Positions 12,001 to 20,914 of a stretch of DNA of 64,000 bases are shown here, piece after piece. Under the pieces are notes generated by a model. The model searched no databases, had not been told where the DNA came from, and was given only the letters and a program-made list of their open reading frames with translations. The DNA is taken from contig ARYC01000057.1 of assembly GCA_000711775.1 (NCBI GenBank), positions 186,001-250,000 of the forward strand, given 5' to 3'. Position 1 is the stretch's first letter; each line of letters starts with the position of its first letter. This DNA is from Oxytricha trifallax (Eukaryota > Ciliophora > Spirotrichea > Sporadotrichida > Oxytrichidae). The position numbers and the translations under genes are program-made.

Positions 12001-15000
12001 ACAAATCTTACTAGAAATATAAGGGTGCTTCTGCAGCTCTGATAGCCAGCTCTCACTTATCTTGATCCCTTGCTTTTCCTTATCTTCTGATGAGATGCTG
12101 TACCTCTTCTTATGAGATTCTTGAATAATTTCTTTCAAGTAATCACCTTTAATTGTTGCAAGTATGCCAAAGAAATAGTTTCTTTCAGGTAGTTTGTTTG
12201 ACAACTGCTTCTTAGTGGGAAGGTACTGCGAAACCTCTGGGTCGTTCATAGCATCATCATATAAGTTAGTCACTGAAATCTCTGGATAGTTGGAATCTCT
12301 GCAAACTTTACATCTTAAGTTTTCAAAGCTTTCTTCTCTTCACAGAGTATCGCTCTTAGAAATTAAATTTTGGTACCTTCCATCGTAGGCAGGAACAAAC
12401 CAACTACATAATCAAGATTAGCTACTATGAGTTCATTACCTTGCTGCACCAGGTAGCGATGCGAATCCTCCTTACTTCTAAATCTTTGAATCAATTCTTG
12501 TGCTTGCACTCTTTTCATTGCATCATTCATTTACTCCATCTTGTTTACAGATCTAAGAAATGATATTCAAATTTAAGTTTATTGATTTCAATTATATACT
12601 TCTGTAAAACTTACTATTAAATATGGGCATCCTATAGGAGGTCAACCTCTAAGAAGGATATGGAGAAGATTTAGAGAACTGGTTCCAAACTTGAGAGATT
12701 GATATCAATTTCTACTGTTATAGTTCCATATTTTTAAATTTTAATTGGTACGTACTTAGTTAGGAGCAGCTCCTATAATGCCAGTACTTAATTAGGAGCA
12801 TTAATTAAAGCTAGTACTTAATTAGGAGCAACCTAATTTTAATCATATAATCACAAAATACCTCCTAAAGCAGTACGTACTTAATTAGGTGCACCTCCTA
12901 AATCGGTACGTACTATAATCAACATATTATTGAGAGTAAAAATGGCTACTTCCTCACCCAAATATAGAACTGGATCGTCTTAACACTCATAATTCTTCTC
13001 TAATACTCCAAGAACCTCCCTTGAAACTTGAAGGCTTGCAAAGCTCTCATATAAGCTCTCAGTTAAAGAGGCAGTTTTATAATTTTAAATTCAAATTTAA
13101 ATATGAGCGCTAACATTTTAAGAAAAACAACAGCACTTCCATCAAACTAAATGAGACTTACCTTTGGCAGCAATAAAAAGTGTGATAGCTGCGAGATGAA
13201 CTCTCATAAAGAACAACCAGAGCTATAACTTGAGGTATCTGTTATTAAAATAGAAATTAATAATAGAAAATAAATGGCAAACAAGTGTGTGTAAGACAGA
13301 GAGGAGGAGAAATTTAGAAATGAAATTCCTATACAAACTGAAGAAGTTGAAGTATATTTTTGTGAGAAGTGTGAAAGAGACTTCACTCATAAATCTAGCT
13401 GGTACAGGCATATGAAGGTCCATAAGGAAGCTAAGCCTACTGTATACTTAAAACATGACAAAGTTGATGGAAAGTATGATTGCTTTGAGTGCCATAAGCA
13501 GTACTCTCATATAAGAGACTTAAAAAAGCATCTTTTAAAAGCCCATAAGAGAGAAATAGAAGTTGAAGATTAAGACACTCAACTGAAGTTGCTCAACAAA
13601 AGAAAAGCAAGAGAGCCTCTTTAAGTTGCTGAGCTATAACAAGCATGCGAATCAGAGTATGTGAGGATTGCACGCAACCTCTTAGCATCAGAGGTCACTA
13701 AAATCATGATTAAAATACAATACAAGAAAATTCCAGTACTAGCATAGATTGATTTAGATACTTCTCTCTAAAGCTACCTAATTCTAGAGGACTCCTATGA
13801 CAAGAAAGTTATTAAGGATCATCAGTATGCTTACAAGGTATATCCTTTCAACTATCTCCTTAGTGATGATAAATATTAAATGGAGTTTACTAATGAGTAT
13901 TAAGTACTCACTCAGGCTAAGTTTAAAGAGTGCAAATACTTAATAAAGCTAGATGCTGTTCTCCTAGCCAAAGATCATGTAGCTTTCAGACTACCACTCT
14001 TTGAATTGACACTCAGAGATTTCATATCTGATCAAAGAAATCATAGATAGCTTGCATTAATAGCAACCTAAGCTATACAATGTATCAAAGAGCTTTATAA
14101 GTTAGGTTTTGTTCACAGAGATTTGAAGCCAGAAAATATAATGATAAACTTTTCATCAGTGAGAGTAGCAATAATCGATTTCAACAGAGCCTTAAGAGTG
14201 GAAGTATCAAGGCTTGGAAGTGTAATGGGAACTCCAGGCTATTATCCAGAAAGAGAAGACTGGAGAGATGGAGACTTACAGTGGGATGTGTGGGCTTTAG
14301 CAGCAATAATAATAGAGTGTGATATGCCTCGCAACGATTACTACTCTACAAGGTGCAAGAAGGATGCAAGGCAAAGAATAAAGCAATTTATTGACAAAAC
14401 AAGAGTGTCTCAATCAATGAAACAAATGGCAGAGTCAATAATAATAAAACCAAACTCAAGATCAGACATATCAATAGAGCAGATAGAGTTGTGGTTAAGT
14501 AAGATAAACTTCAGACCTTTACCACATGATCCTAAAGTGCATTTTGAGTGATTAAATTAAATACATTTACTATAAATTTCACATTAAAACCTATTAATAA
14601 CCCCAACCCCTAACAAATTCCCTACAAATCAAAGCACTTATAAACCTCATTAAGTGGTTTTGGGGTTTTGATTATATACTTAACGCCAATAAAATTAAAA
14701 GGTCAAACCTAATAGAATAAAAAGAGCAAGAATAAATTATATTATCAATAAATTATGCACTTTTAAATATTAGGTCATAGTTTGACAGTATAATTTAAGT
14801 TAAGAACTCAATTCTTGAACATAAATTGTTGGGTAATTCTAATTAGGAACGATATAATTGATAATATTTATATATTTATCCTACACGCATAATTAATTAT
14901 AAAAACAGCTAGGAACTCAAGAAGTTACAGATTAATTAACAACTAAGAACAAATTGTTCTAGCATTTAATAGTGCATTTAGAAAGAAAGTAACAATAATT

Positions 15001-18000
15001 ATAGGAATTTAAGACTACGCTCAATAACTAACTCAAGAGTTTTTAATGTTCATTGTTTCAGATAAAATAACAAATAAATAAAAGGAAAAGTTTACAGCTA
15101 TCAAAGTAGGAAAGGGAAATTTCTGCTCATTAAATTATTGAGGAAGCTATTGGAAAATCTGAAATTGAAAATGAGATAAAATTATAGTAAAACTTCTCAG
15201 AGCTCTTAAAATCTTCAAACATTCAGTCATTTAATGGGAATTCACAATCAATTTCTAATCTTATTTTATTAAAAAAATTATTAAACTTCAAAATAACTAA
15301 ATAAACGTCATAAAAATCTTGGAACAAAATCCTATCAAGAATATATAGTGAAAAATAATTAGAGCATTGATTTTGGACATAACGATTAAGGGAAGGTTGT
15401 AATGTAATAAAAATAATAATTATAAATATTTTTGCCATTGATGTTTGAAGTAAAAATGAGATTTTTATATGTTAATCTAAAATTAATAAAAATTTTATTA
15501 ATCTATTTTGGTTTTGATCTAAATTTTTGAAATTGAAATTTTAAGAAAAGAATAAGAAAAAGAATAATTAGTACAATTACACAAGATATTGAATTTTCAT
15601 ATATCTAATATAATCATTTAAATTAATTTATATTTTTTCATTCAAAATTTGTTATTTCTCCCTATACGATGTTATAACTTTGCTGGAATTGAACTAAAAA
15701 CAATAATTTATTCAATTATTTAGACATTTTCAAAATCTAATAAAGATTATCAAAAGAAAAGGCATTTATTTCATTAATTATATTAATTTAATTGCTTTAC
15801 TAAATAAATGAAATATAATTCTATAAAAAAATAATATTATTGCTAAAAATGTAATCAAAAATAATTTTTATATAAATTATATACATCATAATCAAAATCA
15901 AAACAAGAATCTATTTATTGTGGAATTTGTTCATATAAATATAGATAAATGTAAAGTAGTATAACATTTATATTTATAAACTTGTTTTTATATTTTAATT
16001 AAATTTAGAATATTAAAGGCAAAAGATACAAACGAACTTAATCTCATTATATTTTTATTATAATAAATTAATATTGCTGAATTATCACTAGATTAAATAA
16101 ACTATTTTTATTTAAATAAATAATAGAAATTTCAATTAACTGAAGAAAACTTTGACATTTTAATGAGAGATCATATTTTTCTGGAGGTCAATAAAAATTT
16201 AGTGAGTATATTTTTGTGAATGAAATTAAGAAAAAATTATTAACAGTACTCTAAAATTGCTAAAATATGAAACAAATTAAAATAAATTAATAAATACCAA
16301 TTATAATTTAATCTTTAAACAAAAACAATGTCTCACCTGTAATAAAATAAATTATTAAAGTTTAAGCCCTATTAACTTGTAATTTAAATTTGTAAATTGT
16401 GCATCAATATAAATGTATAAATAACTGCTTATTTCAATAAGACTTTTATTTTATATAATCTCATTACTCGAGAGTGAAGTATCATCCATTGAAAATTGAA
16501 AAAGAATTGGGTTAAAATTAATAATGGTGTCGTATTTCTACCAATCCTAATAAAAATACTTAACTATTTTAATTTATAATTGTATAGCAATAATAAATAA
16601 AAAGTAAATTTTAATATTGTTTTTACTAATAAATTAAGCATGCACATATTTTACTCACCAGATTTCATTTAACTTGTTTATATTAAATACTTTGCAATAA
16701 TTATAATTTTAAATAAGTTCTCTATCAATTTTTATTTTATCATAGATTATTCTAATATTATATAACAACTAATAAATTGCATTAAAAAAAAAGATGAATC
16801 TAAAGATTTTGAAATTTTTATTTAGATTTTTACTATTATTAAAATGCATTTATTTTGGTAAATTGTAAAATATATAAATTTTATTTAATATTATTGATAA
16901 TAATAATAATAATAATAATAATAACTAATCCTCATCGGGGGCTCAAGGCCCCCCGGATGAATATATATGTTATATATATTTAAGGGACAAGCCCTTTTAA
17001 GTTATAAGAGTCTCAACCTTGGTTGAGACTATGAAGAGTCGGCTTAGGCACAATAACTCTATTTAGGTAGTGAGTTTCAAGTGTTCTCCTGACGAACCTT
17101 GTTAGTTCACTACGGTCTCCTATGAAAAACCCCTTCTCAATTATCTCGTTTGTTGTGTGGAACACTAGCTGAAACAGGTGCTTTGTGTTGAATTGCTGGA
17201 ACATGTGGTTACCTACATATCTGATCAGAGCTGTGGTGAGCTCAAATCCTCTTCTATCGTAGATGACTGTTACTTCCATGTCGTACTATGCTTGTGGTTC
17301 TAAACTTAAGAGATAATTATTATTATTATTATTTATTTAATTGGTAATAAGTTTAAGTATTTATTGGGGAGTTGGATCCACTTATTCTTCCTATTTAATA
17401 CTAATAATTTATTGTTCGTATGGGGTTTTTGTATACTACCTATGTGATCAGTGGATTCTCTTTAGGAACTATAGGATAGAAATATACCACTCTATTTGTT
17501 TTTATAGTTCCTTTGTCTCCTCTTTAGTTGATGTTTTATAAAGAAGGAGGGTGTATGGTTCCTCTACAGATGGATTCATAGTTGGGATATGTCTCAACCC
17601 TGGTTAAATAATTAACCATGGGACTATATCTCTAGGAATCACTGATTTGGATCCAATTATGGTTGACAAAAATTATTATTAAAATTTTGATTTCTTTAGT
17701 TTAATAACTTTTTGTCGGTACCCTGGTTCGAAGTCGTACTTGATCATGACGTATTTGCTAAGGTCCATAATATGGTCCTATTTAGTATAGAAGCTCTTTG
17801 GTTGAGTGTCGCAGTCATCGATTTTTGTGTTTGAGTATCTGTATTTTATCATTCCAGGGTTTTACATCAGGTATGTACCATTATTGGAATGGTAGTATTC
17901 TTTCTTTCTAGGTGCGTATAGCTTACCTAGTTTCTTACTTCCTCTATCGGTTCTGAAATATGTTTTGAGAGTTGACATTGAAGTTTCTGTATTGAGTGGA

Positions 18001-19400
18001 TCTGATGAGAGAATATTTTTTGAAGGAATGTATGGGACTTAAGTAGTCTCTGGTTTTTTATAGTTTAATATTTCTAATTCCTCTTGTATTTTCTCTGAGT
18101 CTAGTGACTTCAGTTGTTGAGGTGTGATCCTCTTAATGGCTTATGGTAGGTGATCAATGATGTCATCGAAGTTGTCTAGGTCCTCTTCACTTTCTATGTT
18201 CTGATCCGAAATCTGGTCAGAATCTGATGTAATAGTGGGGTATCTAGTAGTAGAATTGAACACGTGTTTTTTGCCTTATTAGATATCAATGTCTGAGTCT
18301 GAGTCTGGGTCATTCTCAAGAAGAAGTCGGGACAACGTGGAGATTGCGTTTTTGATGAATCCTATTTCTTAATTCACAGATAAGACTCTTTTGCCCCTTA
18401 GTCTTTCGTTAGTATTAAGAAATTCGTTTGTGTCTTCATCACTGAACTGCGGCTTTTAATACCTTAGAACTAACTACTTGCTCACCGTCTTTTTATTGAC
18501 GTGAACGGTTTGTTCTTTTTCTTACAGTTCTAATTTAATATTAATATTATTGATAAATTCTGTATATACCAAAGCATCAATAAAAAATAAATATACAATT
18601 ATAATTCCTGAAAATACTTCAGCTAAAATTATCAACATTTATTAGAAGATTAATGAACTTTCAAGTTACATATGACTCTAATTTAGATTTAGCCTAATTA
18701 AGTTCCAATCAATAATTCACTCGATACTTTTAATAAATAGTGAATATAAAGAATTATTGTAATTAATTTAGATTTGATTAATCTCATAAAGATTTTTAGA
18801 TTTTCATTTGATAGTATAGTAAATAACTATAAATTCTTGATTAAAAAACTAAATGAATAATTTTGAAAGATTTGAGTTTAAATTTTGATTATTAAATTGA
18901 TTTGAAGGTATAATATTTCTGAGAAGAAAAACAAAGAAGGAAGATAAGAGGACATGTTGATCATTGTTTGAAAAATAGCTGTATATTTTTTTATAATTTA
19001 CATCCAATAGATATATGAGACAATGAAATATTTATAAAAATACAATCAATAATCCATTATTATTTAAATTTTTTTAATAATTTTCAAATTCATGTTTATA
19101 CCTACAAAAATATCCAAATTTAATTCAATAATAATATATAATCCAGGATCATATAGCTATTGTAAACTTAAAGATTATGTTCTTCTCAGCATACTCCCAG
19201 ACAAACTTATATAATATTTTGGGCTTCCTGATTTATAGATTGATCATTAACTCAACGAAGCACTGAGATTCTTAGAAGGGGAGCAAGAGTAATAGGAAAT
19301 AGCCTTTCCTTAAAATTTCATTAATTTTATTGTATTGAGGGTTGATTAAGCATCTAGGAAGCATAAATTATATTTTACTTATAGTGGTACAATTTGCTGA
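9096..19400 (+). CDS. Gene A: unknown-family gene interrupted by TBE and other IESs
   Basis: Start MSINSETI at 9096. Resolved junctions: pointer GAC (9113/9172, giving SETIDSNMD), TTAATTAATA (9486/10259, giving VEDFNQQDLDF), TACTT (10496/10528, giving KKILSTPLKSF) and the TBE target ATT (10594/14671, giving NNAVDYILNANK). Later blocks lie at about 14895-15370 (IVLAFNSAFRKK; an apparent one-base shift near 15135), 15660-15775 (LPIRCYNFAGIEL), 16135-16210, 16465-16560 (RVKYHPLKIEKELG) and 19143-19400 (DYVLLSILPDKLIQYFGLPD), ending at TGA 19398. SPKDT, NCGI and PIR motifs recur in genes C and D. Function unknown. Linkage of the blocks after 15370 is inferred from order and partial resemblance to C/D. 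Confidence 0.55.
9113..9171. other. IES with pointer GAC in gene A
   Basis: 59 bases between GAC at 9113 and GAC at 9172. The same AT-rich sequence, including TTTATAATTTAAAATTAAG, follows the start of gene B at 5400, so this IES predates the A/B duplication. Confidence 0.7.
9486..10258. other. 773-base IES with pointer TTAATTAATA, carrying a nested element
   Basis: Bounded by the 10-base repeat TTAATTAATA at 9486 and 10259. Excision joins the coding frame. The IES has been enlarged by the element at 9673-10184. Confidence 0.8.
9673..10184. mobile_element. Short TIR element, copy 1, 8-bp target duplication AAATCTAT
   Basis: Termini are G-rich: the left end contains GGAAGTTTTCTGCACT and the right end GTGCAGGAAACTTCC followed by a C run. 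The GGAAGTTTCCTGCAC-type motif is repeated in tandem at both ends (about 9680/9720 and 10143/10162). AAATCTAT flanks it at 9665-9672 and 10185-10192. The interior is AT-rich with no transposase, so it is a non-autonomous (MITE-like) element. An 8-bp duplication is typical of hAT-like transposases, but superfamily assignment is inference. Confidence 0.85.
10496..10527. other. IES with pointer TACTT in gene A
   Basis: 32 AT-rich bases between TACTT at 10496 and 10528. Removal links KKIL to STPLKSFNVLRED. Confidence 0.75.
10597..10674. repeat. TBE left terminal inverted repeat
   Basis: Telomere-like C4A4 repeats, then a segment complementary to 14593-14670. The two ends differ at a few bases only. 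Confidence 0.9.
10717..11743 (+). CDS. TBE 42-kDa transposase (DD34E, IS630/Tc1-like)
   Basis: One frame is open from about 10800 to TGA 11741-11743. The catalytic triad is visible: Asp in FIHADEAVF (about 11204), Asp in ILFVDNLSVHK (about 11445) and Glu in FNGIEFYWG (about 11550). Exactly 34 residues separate the second Asp and the Glu. The N-terminal stretch (from about 10717; DEEYIDLVFKLRYG) is in another frame with no in-frame ATG seen, and 10800-10860 reads in three frames, so a frameshift there may have damaged the protein. Expected role: excision and transposition of TBEs; TBE transposases are known to act in Oxytricha genome rearrangement. Confidence 0.85.
11753..12539 (-). pseudogene. 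TBE 22-kDa ORF with frame changes
   Basis: Start MEQMNDAMKR at 12539, reading leftwards. A one-base deletion near 12285 interrupts EIPNYPEIS, which is intact in the second TBE copy. The frame then runs VTNLYDDAMNDPEVSQYLP to about 11990. A -1 change at an A5 run (about 11980) leads into a conserved basic tail (SMNIDAGAGSKRRN) ending at 11753. The second TBE shows the same -1 change at the same place. Function of this TBE protein is unknown. It is convergent with the transposase gene. Confidence 0.75.
12740..12915. repeat. Tandem degenerate GTACTTAATTAGGAGCA-type repeats inside TBE
   Basis: Variants of the unit TACTTAATTAGGAGCA occur at about 12752, 12783 and 12814, and again near 12880, in both orientations, with GGTACGTACT palindromes. 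They lie in the divergent region between the 22-kDa and 57-kDa genes, so a regulatory role is possible but unproven. Confidence 0.6.
13103..14551 (+). CDS. TBE 57-kDa C2H2 zinc-finger and protein-kinase protein
   Basis: Intact 482-codon frame from ATG 13103 to TGA 14549-14551, with many in-frame TAA/TAG=Gln. An N-terminal CDSC pair precedes two C2H2 fingers: CEKCERDFTHKSSWYRHMKVH (about 13355) and CFECHKQYSHIRDLKKHLLKAH (about 13480) patterns (C-x2-C-x12-H-x3/4-H). A kinase domain follows, with catalytic loop HRDLKPENI (about 14115). The metal-binding motif is DFN instead of DFG (AIIDFNRA, about 14175). GTPGYYPE and WDVWALA motifs of the activation and F-helix regions are present. The length fits the known TBE 57-kDa protein. 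It may bind DNA and phosphorylate; activity is not established here. Confidence 0.9.
14593..14670. repeat. TBE right terminal inverted repeat
   Basis: Inverse of the left end, terminating GGTTTTGGGGTTTTG before the ATT target copy. Confidence 0.9.
16896..16924. repeat. (TAA)n microsatellite
   Basis: About nine TAA/AAT units just 3' of the antisense gene at 17013-18638. Similar runs lie at 17310-17335 and a short one near 17670 within that gene. Confidence 0.9.
16932..17030. other. Hairpins at the 3' end of the antisense gene
   Basis: GGGGGC/GCCCCC arms at 16937-16953 with flanking complementary TCATC/GGATGA, and a perfect 10-bp stem AGTCTCAACC/GGTTGAGACT with a 2-base loop at 17009-17030 that overlaps the stop codon of the minus-strand gene. 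GC content is far above the surroundings. These could be 3' RNA structures or terminator-like. Confidence 0.7.
17013..18638 (-). CDS. Unrecognised GC-richer gene, antisense inside gene A region
   Basis: From ATG 18638 the frame stays open about 395 codons to 17448. It opens with a likely membrane segment (MLIILAEVFSGIIIVYLFFI), then a Gln/Asp/Ser-rich acidic part (LLENDPDSDSDID) and a basic part (LGKLYAPRKKEYYH). At a TAA run (about 17670) protein-like coding moves to another frame (VNHNWIQISDSQRYSPM, then VVYFYPIVPKENPLITQ). At a second run (17310-17335) it moves again, to SLEPQAQYDMEVTVIYDRRG, ending at 17013 (KPTLHSLNQG). Either small inserts or slippage at the TAA runs must be removed to give one protein of about 540 residues. 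No family recognised. Codon composition is unlike the neighbours. Confidence 0.6.
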
Positions 19401-19720
19401 ATGCCAATGGGAATTGATATATTTCAAATATTTGTTTACTCAGTATAATCTGACTTTAATTTCTAATTTAATCTTTCCTATCAATAACATTAGTAAAATT
19501 AGAGAAAAATGAGTAAAATTCAAATTAAAAATAATTCTTAACTATTTTTATAATATTTCAATTCACTCAATCAAAAGTATTAGTTTTTAGTCGAATGGAA
19601 ATCACAAATTCATATTTAAAAATAAATTAAAATTTAATAAACATGTTTGAATTTATTATCATTTTTTTATTTCAAATTAAATGAATGTATTTCTTATAAG
19701 TTGGATTATATCATCGTTTT
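19401..19720. other. AT-rich spacer after gene A
   Basis: Nothing recognisable between the gene A stop and the large inverted repeat. Confidence 0.5.
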
Positions 19721-20780
19721 AAATTATTAAACTGGATACTTCAATTCTTACTCTATTTATCATTAAATATTTTTGAAATATTAAGCGAGCATAATTAAAA
19801 TTTTAAGACTGTTAAATTAAATAAAAAAAGAGATCGAATAAAATTATGATCATCTCAATACACAAGAGTTAAGATCCAACAGTCACTAGTTTTAATTAAA
19901 TTTGAGTAGATCCTTATTTAAATTTAATTAACTAATCAACTAACTAAAAATGGAATTTTTGCTTTTTTATAATCTTTTCTGATTTATTTCTATTTTAGTG
20001 CAGTGATCAAAGTTGATGCTGTAGGAACCTTTAAGTCTATCATACCTTTCATAGATATCTTCAGGCTATCTTACTCAAAAAATAAAAAGAGGTGAGAGTG
20101 TAGAGATTAACATCAACAATACAGTAGTAATCGCACTAATATCACAAATAATCTCAGAATCAAGCATTATTAGGAGTATGGGATTTTTTCTAAAACATTT
20201 AGTTTTTCTTAAATTCATAATATTGAGACCTAATATTGTAGATGATTATGAAATAATGTTGATATAAACGATGAAAAATTAATGATTTAAAATTTTAAAA
20301 TTCTTAAGAATTTCAACCTGACTCCTAATAATGCTTGATTCTGAGATTATTTGTGATATTAGTGCGATTACTACTGTATTGTTGATGTTAATCTCTACAC
20401 TCTCACCTCTTTTTATTTTTTGAGTAAGATAGCCTGAAGATATCTATGAAAGGTATGATAGACTTAAAGGTTCCTACAGCATCAACTTTGATCACTGCAC
20501 TAAAATAGAAATAAATCAGAAAAGTTGAAAAAAACAAAAATTCCATTTTTAGATAGTTAATTAATTAATTAAAGTTAAATAAGGATCTACTCAAACATAA
20601 TTCAAATTAGTGACTGTTTTATCTTAACTCATGTGTATTGAGATGATCATAATTTTATTCGATCTCTTTTTTTATTTAATTTAACAGTCTTAAAATTTTA
20701 ATTATGCTCGCTTAATATTTCAAAAATATTTAATGATAAATAGAGTAAGAATTGAAGTATCCAGTTTAATAACATAATTT
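19721..20780. repeat. Large inverted duplication with coding-like arms
   Basis: Left arm 19721-20177 and right arm 20321-20780 are reverse complements with scattered differences, around about 143 bases. In the left arm a plus-strand frame reads VIKVDAVGTFKSIIPFIDIF, then shifts to GESVEININNTVVIALISQI. The right arm carries the same peptide on the minus strand. It could be a duplicated gene fragment (MDS) or a foldback element. It lies upstream of gene C. Confidence 0.8.
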
Positions 20781-20914
20781 TTAAAAATTTTAATTAATTT
20801 CAATAATTACCAACTTTCATTATCTATTAGAGTATATAAGCAAAATAAGTTAGTATTTTATAATTAATTAATTTCAAAGTATTTACATTAACTTCAAACC
20901 ATTTGATCATTAAA

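Larger units (their letters stand above)
10597..14670 (+). mobile_element. TBE1-type telomere-bearing transposon, nearly complete
   Basis: A 4074-base element flanked by ATT (10594-10596 and 14671-14673), matching the ANT target of TBE elements. It begins with CAAAACCCCAAAACCCC and ends with the inverted, slightly degenerate counterpart. Terminal inverted repeats run about 75 bases. It encodes the three expected proteins in the known TBE arrangement: a DDE transposase (+), a 22-kDa ORF (-) and a 57-kDa zinc-finger/kinase protein (+). It interrupts gene A between Val-Asp and Tyr. TBEs are germline-limited and eliminated from the macronucleus. Confidence 0.95.

Noticed and set aside
13204..13423. 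Minus-strand ORFs in the TBE
   Set aside because: Antisense shadows of the intact zinc-finger/kinase gene.
18600..18675. Plus-strand coding block (PENTSAKIINIYQKINEL) as a gene A exon
   Set aside because: It is antisense to the start of the minus-strand gene, whose frame is much longer and includes a convincing membrane helix.
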